A DNA stretch of 64,000 nt from Seriola aureovittata. Lineage: Eukaryota > Chordata > Actinopteri > Carangiformes > Carangidae. Shown here one piece after another: positions 10,451 to 23,489 of the stretch. Position 1 is the stretch's first letter, and the number at the start of each line of letters is the position of its first letter. The stretch covers positions 20,252,001-20,316,000 of the forward strand of contig NC_079377.1 of NCBI RefSeq assembly GCF_021018895.1. The letters run 5' to 3'. The translations under genes were made by a program, and so were the position numbers. The notes below the pieces were generated by a model. It saw only the letters and a list, made by a program, of their open reading frames with translations, had not been told where the DNA came from and did no database searches.

Positions 10451-11725
10451 AAAGACCATGTACTAATAAAATGATAAAGGGTATGTGGTGTTGCCATGGG
10501 TGCAAGAAAACCAACAAGAGAGAGAAGGAGAAATGTTTACATCCCCAATTAAGCAAATTAGGTGAGAACATCTGTGCCTGGATTTAAAAGAAAATGTTCA
10601 AAGGTAAAAAAGATTTAATACTCTGTGTTCACTCTTTATTGTAGATGTGTTTAAGTAATTTTGATGGAAGTTGGTTTTTAAATGCTGTTTATCCAACACT
10701 GACAAAAAAAAAAGAAAGAAAGAAAGAAAATACCTACTGTGGTGAGGGACTGTGTGAGAAGTGAGGCCCAGAATGACTGATGGTAAATCTCGAACTCACA
10801 CTCTCATGTTGTAGTTATTGTAGTTGAACTTGAACTCCACATTTTCCATCAAAGACCTGAAGTAAGACCTCTTTTCACCTCTACCTGCAGAATCATAACT
10901 CTTCTCCTCTGTACAGTCCGCTGCGCTCTTATCTGGAACTTTAACATCACCTCTCTCTCCTCAGCTCTTATTGCTTTTTCTCCACTAAATTCTTTTCTCA
11001 CAAGATCATTCAAGCTTCACCAGATTAGATGATACGATCTGTTTGTCTTTGAGCTGCGATCTCGACTGCCTGGATTGTTCGTACTGAAGCACTAACAACA
11101 ACAACAACTAATAACAGCATGTGTCTGTGAGTGTGTTTAAATCATAACTGCTCCTTCTTTTTATGGCATAGGAACATTATTTTGCTACATTAAATGTTTA
11201 CTTCTGTTATCTGAAAAAGTTTAATTGTCTCGCACTATCATTTGATATTGTAATATATGTATTTCAGGAGCTTGATTACATCTGTAAACTACATTAAAAC
11301 TAAAGATGGCACATGGCCTCCCTCTCTTACACTGAGCAGAAGCCTTTCTCTATACCACTGCTGTTCATATGCAATAAGCAGAAATGTTTTTAAGCTTTTA
11401 CACAAACAAACAAAAACAAACAAAACAAAACGAAAAACTAAAATCATGTTTCTGTTATAGAAACCAAACACAAGTAAGAGTCTACAGCCATGCTAGTAGC
11501 TCTGTGGGGCTGTAATTCAGACCTGATGATGGTACTACAGAGGAAACAGTCAGTGGGATTCATGAATATACAAATCTTCCAGTACAAACTTATGCAATAT
11601 CTTGGCACAGCTTGGGATAAATATGTTCAAGTTTATCTTTTTATATTTGTATGGAATTTTACCTTAAGATATTATCTTTCGGAAACAGCAGTCACTGGTC
11701 AGCTATTGGCCTAGTTCAGTCGAGC
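10450..11725. other. Intergenic DNA, no supported feature
   Basis: A short AAAG-rich run at 10708-10730 and ordinary AT-rich sequence. No exon, RNA gene or recognisable repeat was found. Confidence 0.5.
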
Positions 11726-11729
11726 TGTG

Positions 11730-11738
11730 ACACACACG

Positions 11739-11776
<38 letters not shown>
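11730..11776. repeat. (CA)n microsatellite
   Basis: A CA run of about 47 bp with two CG interruptions at its left end. Confidence 0.95.
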
Positions 11777-11779
<3 letters not shown>

Positions 11780-13285
11780 CCCTTTTTGAGACACTCACAT
11801 TCACACAGTCTGATGAAGGAGCAAGACAGAGTGAGAGAGAAGGACACAAACACAGAAAGAGACAGTGACAGAGACACAGAATCCTCCGTTCTTCCATCTT
11901 CTCCAGGTGGCTTTAGAGATTACAGGCAGACATCTATCACACTGCCTACCGACGACTCTCTCTCTCTTTAGGCAGTCAGGAGTTGTGTGTGTGAATAATG
12001 TGTAAGAGAGAAAGAAAGAAAGAGTGTCCCCAAATAGAAGCAAAATAAAACAAGACGAAACAAATGTGAGTTATTGTGAACACAAATTACAAATGTGACA
12101 ATTTATTCAAATAGTTTTAAAATGCTTTTTAAAGTGAAGCACTGACTCCTCTGACCTGAGGAGGAGGCACTTTCATGATGCTGGAGTTAAAACTTTGAAA
12201 ACACAGCTTTGTGTTTTTGAGCTTTGACCAAGGGACATTGAACAGCTGTTGTTCAGCAGATGTGCGGAGAGCTGATGTTGAATATAGATCAGGAACATAT
12301 GGGAGTGAATGGGAGAATAGGAACGAGAGGATATGATGGTATTTGAGGACACGGACTTGTCTTTATTTCCTACGTTCCTCAGTTTAATTTCTGTTCTCTA
12401 AAGCTGTAAAGCTGGTGTTCCTGCGGCGCATTTTCACCTGTCAATCAAAGAATATGGGTCAAACTGACACCTTCCTCCGCACAGTTTCTGCGATTTTTTT
12501 TAGTGTCTGTCACTTTATCGTCAGACAATTGTTTTCATCAAAAAAAACAAAAAAAAGATGCTCTGAGCACAGTCGTGTATTAAGCAGCAAAAAGAGAAAG
12601 GTAAGTGGAAACATCTTTTTAGAAATACTTGCCAATTTCAAATCAGGGCTCAGGTATAAAACCATATAATAATGTAAATGTGCAATTTCAGCTTTTGATT
12701 TTTTAATAAATTTGCAAATCTTTTTCCATTCTGTCATTATGGTTTATTGACTAAAGATTGATAATCAAAAATGTCATTTCTATCCATTTATGATGGAATG
12801 AATTATTTATTGAATGGGAGTGTTTCAAAAACATGAAAGACAACAAATAAATGTTTAAAATTGTGTTATATCACATCCTGTATGGATCAGTAAAAACAGA
12901 CAAGCCTCATTATAATGTCACTTTCTCAGTGGCTGAAAACTAAATCTGCTGATAGTTGCGATGCATTATTTCCGAAGCACCTTGAATTGAAGTGAAATGA
13001 GGTTGTGACAGAGCAGGAGAGAGGCAGACAGAGAGTTGAAGGCTTCTCCGTGCGGAGTTGTCTTTAGGTCATCCTAACCTGACGTGGATCGATACCTAAC
13101 TCCCTGCTGTCCCTTCCCTGACACCTCCTCTTCCTCCCTCCTCTCCTCCCCTCACACAGACAGGACAGGAGGTGACGGGAGGTGACACCATCACCGCCAC
13201 ACCTGGCTTTAACTGCACAAAAAAATTACTGTCACCAAATCCTTTCTGGCCTTGTTTTAATTTCTTTGTTTCAGTAGATATCTGG
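11780..13285. other. Intergenic DNA, no supported feature
   Basis: GA-rich around 11820-11880 and 12006-12022, otherwise AT-rich. Frames are short and unsupported. Confidence 0.5.
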
Positions 13286-13289
13286 GGGA

Positions 13290-13575
13290 GTCAGTCCAGC
13301 AGGGCGCAGTGGAGGCTACAGTAAGCCGCTGTTAGAAAGTGATGAGCCGGGCTGGGGCTGGTTAGTGTGCTAACTTCAGTAGAAGAAAAGAAGAGATAGA
13401 AACAAGAGTTAACATTGACATTGCTTTCAAAACCTTGGAGACATCTCCTGGTGAGTAAAGGAATAAAGTTTGATGCTGAACTCACAACGTTTCTTCTAGA
13501 CAGCTAAGTAAACAGCTGTTAATGCTAACGCTGGCTATGTAGCAAAAGCAAAACGTAGAAATATCTCCTTTAATC
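13290..13575 (+). repeat. Dispersed repeat family A, copy 2
   Basis: It carries the same ordered blocks as 3255-3532: 'ggaggctacagtaagccgct', 'gtgtgctaacttcagtag', 'acaagagttaacattgacat', 'gtgagtaaaggaataaagtt', 'gctgaactcacaacgtt' and 'aaacagctgttaatgctaac'. The two copies differ at scattered positions, so both are old. Confidence 0.75.
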
Positions 13576-13579
13576 AGAC

Positions 13580-14655
13580 TGAAAATGATATGAATCACAC
13601 ACTAATGCCTTCACCAGCAGCAGATCTCAACCAAACAGAAAACCAAAGGGAGATTTTTGGACCAGTGAGTTATACATCTTACTCAACCATCACCATCAAG
13701 ACCAAACTGGAGGATACACTTGAGAAGGATTTTGTTCCATTTGTTTGTTCCAGCTGTTCAGGTGGCTCATGATGGCACAACACCTTACTAAGAGACATTA
13801 TGTTGATTTTATTTTCATTGATTTGTCACAGATCTGCAGGTCAGAATTGCCTTGGTAAGCTGATCATGAGACTGTCTGCAATAAAGGTCACAGTGTCTGG
13901 TGACATTTTTTTTTTTTGCTTTTCTCCCTCGCTGTTTTGTTTAACCTTTTTAAAACCTTTCTTTATTCAGGGTAGTTTCACTCACACTTGGAAGCTGCCC
14001 AGTATATACGTATAAATCTACTGTACACTCGCTGCTCAGCACCAAACTGCAGACACATAAAGTTAGTGACTAACCTAAAATCATTTCCAACATTTCAGTT
14101 GCTCCGTTTGTGACTGAAGGAGATTAAAACAGGTGAAATCTAGAAGCGATGCGTCTTGTGATTTCACAGAGAACCAGATCCCTTTGTTCAGTCAGCGCAG
14201 AAGCAAGCGTCAGTCCACAGCGGAGACATTTGGTTTAATTTAGCTGCGGTTGTAAAATGGGCAGTAATTTGGTGACTTCTTGCAGAGGTGAGGTTTTCAG
14301 AAAAGAAAGTGTTGCTGTGAGTGAAACACATCTTCTGTGCACAGCGAAATGAAATTATTGCTTGTGCTTAGACTGTCGCTTTGCTTTTTCCCACTTTATT
14401 TGTCGACCATTTTATTTTCCCTTGCTCGTGTAGTTTCCATGCCAGCCATTTTGGAGCTTCTTTATGCAAAGTCATATTATAATTGCAATCACTGCTGGTA
14501 AAATGAACCCTCCGCCTCCCCTACAGCACCTCCTTTTTTCTCTTTTCTTTATAGTTTAACAGGAAAAAAAGGTTCCAAACTTCTTACACAGATCGTGAAT
14601 TATGCAGCCACCTCAGCATCAGATGAAAAATTTACCATGTGAGACATTATGTAAT
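13580..14655. other. Intergenic DNA, no supported feature
   Basis: Unique-looking, moderately AT-rich sequence without exon signals. Some of 14100-14500 looks complex enough to be regulatory but nothing specific supports this. Confidence 0.4.
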
Positions 14656-14659
14656 ATTA

Positions 14660-15060
14660 ATTGTTGTAGAAGCTGTAGAGCAAAGGAGAAAGTATAGTAT
14701 TGTCTGTGGGAAGATGATAAGAGGTTGAGAAAAATGAGGCGATAAACACGATAAACAAGATTAAATTAGGAAGACAGTTAGGAAAAGTGAGAGGAGGAAT
14801 ATGAAAGATAGAAAAGAGGACAATAAAACAAGTAGAGGAGAGGGATGAGGGGCAAGAAGGGACACAGAGGCAGAAAAAATGATGAGAATGATCCAAGAAA
14901 AAGAAAAGCAGGAGAAAATGTAACTGATGGAAAGGAGAGGAGAGAAGGATATGAGTCAATGGAGGACAAAAGGGATGAAAAAGGACAGGAAAGAAGGAAA
15001 GGAAACAGGAGTGGTGAGGTTGAGATGGAGGATGAAATGCAAAGGGGAGGAAGAACAGAC
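14660..15060. repeat. Purine-rich low-complexity tract
   Basis: About 400 bp dominated by GA/GGA/AAG on the plus strand. The 155-residue minus-strand Phe/Ser/Leu/His frame across it is an artefact of composition. Confidence 0.75.
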
Positions 15061-15064
15061 AGGT

Positions 15065-16735
15065 TGAATGCACATATGTTGGCAAAACTATTATGCTTAA
15101 CAGTTGATTTAAATATTCATGCACAAAGCCACAAAGCTGTGTTTCCTCCCACCTTCAACCTTTCACCCTCTGACTGTGCAGGTATGTAAAAGATGCTCTG
15201 CCCGAAAACCTGACACTGATTCAGTCCTCTGTCCCCTTCATGTCAGGTTTTATCTTATAAAGCCTTTGATAAATATAAATAAATGTTGAGTGCAAGGCGG
15301 AGGTGTCGGCCGGTTCAATAGCAGAGTCATTACACCTCTGAAGATGAACTGAAAGAAAACAGACATTTCTTCTAGTGAGTTGCTGCTTCGCAGATTTCAG
15401 AGACAGAATGGGAAAAGCCTCACACTCATACTTCAACTAAAAAAGATCGAATTTTCTGCACGTTGCCCGCCTCAAAAGATTTCTTTACACCTCTACTCAT
15501 AATACTGTGGCTCTTTTTTCTTTTTAAGGATGGCCACTTCAAACTGAAGGCAAATCCAAAATCAATTGCAGGGTTAAAGGGACAAGTATGGGTGCAAGTA
15601 TGCTGAACAATCTTCCTTTCATCTGGAGATGAATGGCCATTATTTACAGAAAAGAATAACATTAAAGCCTCCCTCTATTCTAAAATGTGTTTGGCTTCTC
15701 CTGGATGTTTGATCTTTTTACATTTACATTAGATTCTGGATTTTAACAAAGTATAGAAATTCATTTACCTTTTTTACGTGGAAAAAAAGCATGCACACAC
15801 ACACACAAACACATTTATTTAGATGTAAAAATAGTTCTTGTATGGGAAATCACCATCTTATATCTATATCACCATCATCTACCTAAAGTTAATTCTGAAT
15901 TTGGAAAGACCACATTTGGATTTAATGCTCCAGACACAAGATGGAAGAAGCTAAAGAGCACTTAAAAAATGGATAGTTGTCCATATTTTAGAAACAAGAT
16001 TTGCAATTCATCAAACTGATGAAGCTTTTCTCTCACTAGACGAATGGCTGTGTTTTAATCTGGCATTTTAGATGTTTGAAATTTGAGTGTTATTTTAATT
16101 ACAATTTTATAATATTTGTTGTTTGTTATCTAAATTGTATTCTAAGTTATTTTTGGACTTTCTGTTCATGATATGTTTTTATTATGTTTTCCTTGAGATA
16201 AGATCTGATGTTACTTAATTTTCTTGTTCTTCATACAAGAAAATTGTAATGGGTTTTTTTCTAACCAGCGCAAATTTGACATTTTTCAGCCAGCCGGACA
16301 CATGTAGACGAATGACATCACATTCATATATTTCCAGCAGCTACAATAAAACTTTATGTTTAATAAATCTATAATATCAATCTTACAATACACTGCAGCT
16401 ACCAACCACCTCTTATTCTGCAACCAGTACAATTCAAAGCTAAATTGTTCCCATATCAGATACCAGAAGGCGTTTTGGGAAATGAAGGCAATTATTAACT
16501 TCTGAGGGAAAGTTCATTAACCTCACGAATAAAATGTTACATTTCAACACAAAACCACTCCAGGAATGCAATAAATATCAATGACTGATATCTAACAATG
16601 GCAGATGACGGGGGGTGGGGGGTTGTCTTTGAATAAAAGGGGTGAATATTGTATCTTGGCGGCAACAGATTTGACAAGCTATCTGATAAAGTTGAGAGGG
16701 AACAGCTACAGAGCCAGTGGCTAGAAAAAACATTG
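15065..16735. other. Intergenic DNA, no supported feature
   Basis: AT-rich with long T/A stretches, for example near 16090-16260. No exon or recognised repeat. Confidence 0.5.
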
Positions 16736-16739
16736 CTGT

Positions 16740-16963
16740 TGCGAGGAGGAGTAGCAGCAGGAGAGAAGAATAAGAAAAAAAATTTATGAAATTCAATTGT
16801 ACATTTGGCTTGAGGGAGGGAGGGAGCTGAGAGGGAATGTGGAGAAAGAGAAAAGTGCAGGAGAGCGAGGGCGACTTGAAGAGGAAGAGAGCTGGAGACA
16901 CACAAAGACACAGAGAAGAAAACCAAAGAATGAAAAATGAAGTTAGTGGAAAGCCAGTGAGAG

Positions 16964-17012
<49 letters not shown>

Positions 17013-17360
17013 CGTGTGTGGATGGGAGAGAGAGGATGTGTGTCTTTATTTGACCTTAACAAAGGAGATGGGAGGAAAATGGGACAAAAGCAAAGGATAA
17101 AATGAGTTTTAAATGGAAATGTGTAAGGTGAGGTGAGCAGAGGAAGGTGGGAGGCGGGAGACAGATGGGGGGGGGGGCTGAGGAATAAGTGACAGGAAAA
17201 GAAATGCAGAGAAGCAGAAACCAAAAAGAAGACGTGTCAGGCAGCAGAAAAGGGAACTAATGAGACATAAGGAAAGAAAGAGAGAGAGGGTGAAAAAGGA
17301 GAAAAACATACGGACACCCGCAGAGAATAAAGGAAGGATGAGGAAAAAAAGAAAGAAATC
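16740..17360. repeat. Purine-rich tract enclosing (GT)21
   Basis: About 600 bp of GA-rich plus-strand sequence with a GT run at 16965-17006 and a run of ten or so G at about 17167. Minus-strand frames of up to 158 residues here are compositional. Confidence 0.8.
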
Positions 17361-17364
17361 ATTC

Positions 17365-18430
17365 AGTCATAACATTAGCAAGATAAAAGCATGAAAGAGC
17401 AGGTAACCTACAGAGAGGTCTTATAGAAACCACAGCATTGTGCATTATGTTTTAAAGATATTCCTTTTGAATTAAGGTTGGAGACTGGTTCTGGTTTTCC
17501 ATAATTTTATGTCACAAACGTTGAGGAAGCAGCTTCAAATTTTTCGTACATGGGTCATATACTGTAACTTTCACACCTTTCTGAACAATTGAGTAAAAAC
17601 TGTTCGTGAGAGCAGACTTGTTAGTTATATTGGAACTACTAGCCAGGCGGATTAAAAAAAAGTGGCCATTTATTTGGCTTTCTATAAAGTAGGACAAATG
17701 CACGTCGTCTCTATTTGCAGTATCCTGGATAAACATTTCAAAGTGCCCAAGTGGCCGGATATTTTTACTTTGACATACCCTGTGCTGGCCAGCCAGGATT
17801 AATCTACTACTTCAATTTTGCAGGATTCTTTTACAGTGCAACTTACAATAAAGTTTGACATTCAAGTAAATTCAATTTAACCTCAGCAGGACCTCACACC
17901 TTTAGCTCCCCTCTGGATGGCTGTTCATTATCTACTGACTTCTCTTAATGTCAGACACACTGTGTCATCTTGAGCAGTGGTAAAGTGAGTGAGGCAGGAG
18001 CAAAAACTGAAGACAGCATTTTCACCTGCAGTGATGATGAACCAGCCATGGCCAGCATAATTCACCATTACTCACTCTGTCTGACACTGCAGTGACACAG
18101 TGAGACACTGCTCAGGTTCATATGAAAGGTCTCACTTATTATAGTTACATCAGAGTCAGGTGAAGTTCAGTTTATTGCATACTACATGAAGACTAAGTAT
18201 GTTTTAAAAACTGTTAATACCTACACATGGGTTTATTGCAAAAATACTGACCAATTCACTGTCCTACCATCGTTTTCAAATTTAAACTTGCCTCTAGATA
18301 AACATATTGCTTTATTGTCATATGGAAATCATTAGGGAATTATGCGTATTTGCTTTAGAAAAAGGAAAAAGGGGGAAACCAGAGGTGCAGTGGTGAATAT
18401 ACATTATATACTCACCTCTGGGCTAAGAGA
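17365..18430. other. Intergenic DNA, no supported feature
   Basis: Unique-looking sequence. The stretch 17880-18130 is the most complex, with an ordered block around 'gatgaaccagccatggccag', but I see no specific signal in it. Confidence 0.4.
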
Positions 18431-18437
18431 TTTACTT

Positions 18438-18545
18438 AAGCCCCTTTTCCACTGGTCAAAAAACCTGCTAAGACCCGCAATGGTAGCACGGTGCTGTACC
18501 GGAAACACAGAGCCTAGACTGCACTCATGGATGAAAGAGTGTGCT
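18438..18545. repeat. Dispersed repeat family C, copy 1 (internally deleted)
   Basis: It opens 'ccccttttccactggtcaa' then 'aaaaacctgctaagacccgc', continues 'gcacggtgctgtacc' and ends near 'atggatgaaagagtg'. The same opening and closing blocks occur at 56866-57090, where about 110 extra bases lie between them. Confidence 0.7.
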
Positions 18546-18549
18546 GCAG

Positions 18550-19950
18550 CCCTAAAATAAGTTTTAAAAATACCTAAAAGAAAAAAGCCACAGATCAGTG
18601 GACATCCTGCAGAATAAGGATGCAGTCAATCATGTTACAGTCTGTCATGTAATCTATGGTGTTTGCTGCACACAAAGACTTTCGTTCCCTGACTGTAGCC
18701 TTTAAGGCAGTGCCTCTGCCCAGGCAGCATAAGTACCCTTGTAAACCTGCACCAAGTCTAAGGACAGACTCAGGGAATAAATGTCCCATATGAAGAGAAC
18801 ATTAATTCAATTTTGAACTGTCAACAAGAAATGCATAATAACTTTTTGTACAAAAGCGTAAAAAGTAATTTTGTTGTTTTACGGTGGGCCATCTTCATAT
18901 TTACCATACTGTTATGACTTTATTTTATTAGATGAGAAGTTCTCATCTAATTCTTGGCAAGAAAGTAAATAAGTGTACCTCTGAATATGTCAAATGCACA
19001 TATTTTTTTTAGGATCCTTTAGAGTTTTTATGAAGCACATTTTATTTTTCACCCACTTTTGTGCAAAATATACATTTGTGCAAAATATAGACAGTTGTTA
19101 GCTTCAGTAGAAAAAAAATATCAAAGTCATTCAATTGTTTTTATCCACACCAAATGTTGTAGTGTGTGATGGGCATCTGTGCGGCATCACATAGTAAGTG
19201 AAACCATAAGCTAACACAGCATCTGAACACCCTGCAGTCATGCCGAAGCTGTTGCCAGTTAGACCGAATGAGAAACGTGTTTTCTAAATGACTGCAATTC
19301 CATTATTCATTTAACCAGCATTCTGCACTTATTACACTTGTTGAATAATGTAAGTTGATAAATAATTTACTATGAGATAAAAATGGCTCCAGTTTTAACT
19401 GTGGGCTCACAATTAGTTCAGAGTAAAAGTGAATGAGAGACAAGAAAGTGTAAAACAGACAGAGAGAGAAACCATTGTGAGAAGATGAGTTCATAAAATA
19501 AAGGTTTAACTAAGCAAAAAATAAGGTTGTGATCTAGTTTGGTTTTCAATGACAATAACAGAGACAAAGTAAAAGAGAAAGGATGAATGAATTACCTGAA
19601 ATCTTTCCACAGTATTTCCTAAAAATCAGCTGGTATTTAGCTGTAAACCAGGAACATTGTGTAGTAGGTGAAAATCCCAGGTGAGAGTTCCAGGTATTTT
19701 CAAAATTAAATACGCTGTGTCAAAATTGGGGATTACCAAGTGTTGATTCTGAATTTTATACATGTTAATGAATGATTTTGGAATGTGAGCTCTATTCATG
19801 TCACATTTATAGTTCAGTTTTAAGTGTTTAGTAAAGTAGCTTTAGCTATTTATTCAAAATTCAAACTGTTGTTTGAATTGGGGAAAAATGCTCAAATGTT
19901 CAATCTTTGATAATGTGCCTGAATTCAAAGACTCCTGGACGTCTCTTGTT
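18550..19950. other. Intergenic DNA, no supported feature
   Basis: AT-rich sequence without exon, RNA or recognised repeat signals. Confidence 0.5.
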
Positions 19951-19954
19951 ATCT

Positions 19955-20530
19955 CTACATGGGGCATGTCATCCACAGGCATAATGTGAGATTTCATTCC
20001 TATGCAGATGACACTCATTTGTATCTCTCTTTTAACCCCAATGATTCTTATGATCATCTTATCGTTGACTTCAAAGGTCGTACTCATTACACTTGGATGG
20101 CTCAGAAAGTCTTGCAGGAAAAATCTAGACACCGTCACACATGCTTTAATTTCCTCTCTTTTGGACTACTATAACTCTCTCTTTACATGTCTGAGCCAAC
20201 AGAGTCTACATAAATCACAGCTTGTCCAAAATGCAGACTTCTCACCAAAACCAAAATAGAGAGCACATTACTCCAAATTTAGCTTCTCTTTAATCCCTCC
20301 AGTAAATTTTTGAATTAGATTTTAAGGCCCGTTCTGTACTTTCACCTAAGTACATCTCAGATCTACTGACACCGTTTGCATGCCCAGTCGCGACCTGAGA
20401 TCCTCAGTGCTGTTAGCCATTCTACAATCTCTGAACTCCTTTTAAAACCCTCCTGAAGACACATTTTGTGTTCATTGTGTGCTTTCTCAGGGCTTGAGGT
20501 CTGAATTTCACTTTCACTCCTTTGGGTGCG
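19955..20530 (+). mobile_element. Degenerate L2-like LINE fragment (reverse transcriptase region and C-terminus)
   Basis: One frame reads VRFHSYADDTHLYLS at about 19989-20030, the YADD catalytic motif of non-LTR reverse transcriptases with L2-type flanks. After a frame change it reads LISSLLDYYNSLFTCLSQ and SQLVQNAD, equivalent to the LLDYCNSLxxGL...LQLVQNAAAR block. Further 3' are pieces like DLRSS and FKTLLKTH. Several stops and frameshifts show it is dead. The 5' end, endonuclease and any intact tail are missing. Confidence 0.75.
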
Positions 20531-20689
20531 CACAAGTAGACAGAGAGTTTGAGTATTCCACATACTGGCTCATGTAAGCAATGTATTTTTTAATTTAGTC
20601 ATGGCCAAACCAGATCAATACTGAACGCAGACAGGACCCATCATTTAGCATAACCTAGCGGTCTCTTTGAACATCCTGTTTGTGATGCA

Positions 20690-21190
20690 TGTCTTAAATC
20701 CAACAGTTAATGGCTGCTGGGCTGCAGGAGAGAATGCTTTACAGCCATAATCATTTCCCTTTAGTAGAAACACTTTCCACCTCCAGCAGAAGAGCTTTGT
20801 CCTCAGAGGACATACTGTATCCTTAGTAAAATCTCCTCAGATGAAACATTATCCTTTCCTCGAAATAGGACAGCCCTTTGAAGCTGGTTGAAAGTATGCG
20901 CAAGAATCAGGGTTCAAAGCTGAGGAGGAAAATTTTGACTTTTCAAAGTGATCCCTGTTTTAGTTTGGCTTTGAAATGAATTAAAATCAAACAACCCTGA
21001 CTGCGGATTGAAAGTGTGGATTCGTCAATCAGTCTCATTTCAGGAGGGATAATAAAGATCACGGACTTTATCAGTGCTGCAGACACCTGTGTATAAGGTG
21101 AAGATTTTACAACTTCTTCACTGATATGTTGAAAATCTATTGTAATCTTCCCATATGGATTCCATTACAGCCTGTTGATCTCCTGACAGG
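20690..21190. other. Possible conserved non-coding element
   Basis: About 500 bp of complex sequence without simple repeats or frames, containing 'cagccataatcatttccctt' and 'aggacagccctttgaagctg'. It has the mixed AT-core and TF-site look of vertebrate enhancers. This is an appearance-based call. Confidence 0.22.
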
Positions 21191-21239
21191 AGGAAGATTG
21201 GATCTTTGAGAGGTAAGTAAAAGGTAGAAGTAAAAAGTT

Positions 21240-21845
21240 CAATTCACATTTAACTTGTTTTTCTGGTGGATAGTGAAATTTATTTTGGTTGTCACACCAC
21301 TTTAGCCCAAATTGAATTAACAACTATTTGATGGATTGCTTTGAATTCATGGTCCCCAGCAGCACCATGTTCACACATCTTTTGATTGCCATGAGAATTT
21401 GTATAGAGATTTGTGTTAATCCTCAGGTCAAGGTTTTCATTTATCTCATGAATGGATTGATACCAAATTTATTCAAACATTCATGGTTCTCAGATGATGA
21501 ATCTTAATGACTTTGGTGACCACCTGACTTTTCACCTAGTGCCATCATTTGGTTGACATTTGTGGTTTTGAGTGAAATGTCTTGACAACTGCTCAAAGAT
21601 GAAGTCCTCCCAGGATAAACTTTATCACCTGACTTTTCATTTACTCAGGTTTATGACCAAATACCTGCAAAATGACATTCCCATCGACCTCCGCTGTACT
21701 GTGTTTAGTGCTGATTAGCAAATATTAGCATGCTAACACAGTCAATGGATTAAGCTGGTTAACATGGCAAACATTATAAATGGCAAACGTCAGCACGTTA
21801 ACATTGTGAAAATATTAGCATGTTATGTTTTCAGTTAGCTCAAAT
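21240..21845. repeat. Dispersed repeat family B, copy 2 (long copy, opposite orientation)
   Basis: It reads from 'acaactatttgatggattgc' and 'aattcatggtccccag' through 'atgactttggtgaccacctg' to 'attagcatgctaacacag' and 'agcacgttaacattgtg'. The end blocks are inverted versions of the 10105-10450 copy. It is about 600 bp with no coding capacity. Confidence 0.7.
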
Positions 21846-22164
21846 CACTGCGGCATCGAAGAGCAGCCTCACAGAGCTGCTAGCATGGGGTAGACTCTTG
21901 TTTACGTTAAAGGACAGGATTAAAATATCATCTCATCTCATCTCATTATTTCTACTAATTGTTTCATGTGTTCAGGTTATATCACTACAGTGGGACCTGA
22001 GAGGACACTCATCAGATCTGTCTCTCTTTGTACCGGCTTTATTAAACCTGTCAGCATCATGAATGATAGGATTGGATAAGAATGAACTAATGTCTCCTAT
22101 GACAAACTAATCTTCCCTCTCAGCAGCAGAAGGGTGATCGCTTAATTCCAGCTAGGATATGACA

Positions 22165-22187
22165 CACACACACACACACACACACAC
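22165..22187. repeat. (CA)n microsatellite
   Basis: A perfect run of about 23 bp. Confidence 0.9.
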
Positions 22188-22189
22188 CT

Positions 22190-23075
22190 CGAGCGTAGCC
22201 ACTGGGGCTAACTTTAAAGCTCAGCAAAACTTGTGATGTCGCATTACATAAACTCCCAAACCCTCCCTCCATTTTCTCTCGTCTGCAGCTTGACTCCGTT
22301 TGACCCTTAAGCAATTCCACGGCACTCAGCTCTGATACTTATCCCAGCCTGCTGCAAAACCTTCCAAGGTACTGCAAAGCTGCCATGTAAAAACGTACCA
22401 TTCTGTCTTCACTAAAATATGGATAGCAACATGTGCAGGCAAAGATTTCCTCCGATAACTCTAATCCTTTGCAAATCAAGATGAGTGTGTGATTTCAGCT
22501 CTAAAATGGTATGGCTCCTTCCTCTTGTTCATTTTCTTCTTCTAAATGCACCTTCCTGTAAAAGTAACAGAACCTATAGAGGGAGGTCTGGAAAACCTTT
22601 TCTTGGCAGCAATGTCAAGGTTTGCTTGAAGAAGTGTGAAGCCTTGACCTTACTGTACACTGGTACGTCTGGGTCATTGGTGAGTTCTGTGAATTTAATT
22701 ATCCAGAATGAAAGCCTTTCAAAGAAATGTAGAGATTGTAGAATAATACCCCAGATACTTTTTCTGTGTGAAGACGGCTTTCGGGAGAAGAGAGGGGATG
22801 AAGCGGCATCAAGAATGGAGAGATGTAATATAAAAAAATGAACAGGAAAGAGAAATATAAGGAGAAACATGTTGAGATAGAAAAAGAGAGGCATTTTTGT
22901 TGTGTAACTAGTGTGACCCAAAAAGACCAAAATACTAAACTGAATGATAATAATTTAATAATTAATAATAATAATATAAAGCCTCCCAAGCCAGCAGAGG
23001 AAACACATAATATGATAGTTAAAACTTGTTAGTCAAATTTATACTTCCTAATATCACAGCACTTTGTTAAAGCAG
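22190..23075. other. Intergenic DNA, no supported feature
   Basis: Open frames of 118 residues occur on both strands over 22485-22930 but overlap each other, lack domains and splice context, and resemble chance frames. An ATA/AAT-rich patch lies at 22945-22980. Confidence 0.4.
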
Positions 23076-23079
23076 TAGT

Positions 23080-23480
23080 AATTGATTTTTTTGGCCACTT
23101 GGGGGCACCACAACAAGCTAAAACAACTGACATATTGTCACGATGTAAAATTATATTGAGAACATGTTAACAAAATTTATAAATCCAGCACACGCAGAGC
23201 AATATGAGCATTCATTATGAGTTATGTTTATATTGCTGTTGCTCTGAGGGACTTTTAGTTGCAAAATGTTCACCAGCTAGTTGCTAACTTTGTGCGTCAG
23301 CAGCACCAAAGAGGCAAGACTGTAGGAGGCGAGAATAGACGTTGGAGTCTTGGTTGGATCATGGTTGTGGAGCGGCCAGACAGTTCAGCTGAAGCGAACT
23401 TTCATATCTAAGCAGAGAAAGACGTTTTTACACACAGTATGGATTTTGTTGTACATCACACGCCAACAAAAAAATCTGTG
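23080..23480. repeat. Probable interspersed repeat ('ggccacttgggggcacc' type)
   Basis: It starts 'tggccacttgggggcaccac' followed by 'aacaagctaaaacaactgac' and runs to about 'agcagagaaagacg'. I recall the opening blocks as a widespread fish repeat. No second copy was found in this window, so the limits are approximate. Confidence 0.4.
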
Positions 23481-23489
23481 TGACCGTGT

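Noticed and set aside
14657..15124. 155-residue hydrophobic Phe/Ser/Leu frame resembling membrane segments
   Set aside because: It is the reading of a GA-rich tract on the opposite strand, as are the frames at 1316-1826, 16537-17309 and 60841-61155.
22485..22930. Overlapping 118-residue frames on both strands
   Set aside because: Mutual overlap on opposite strands, no domain and no exon boundaries point to chance.
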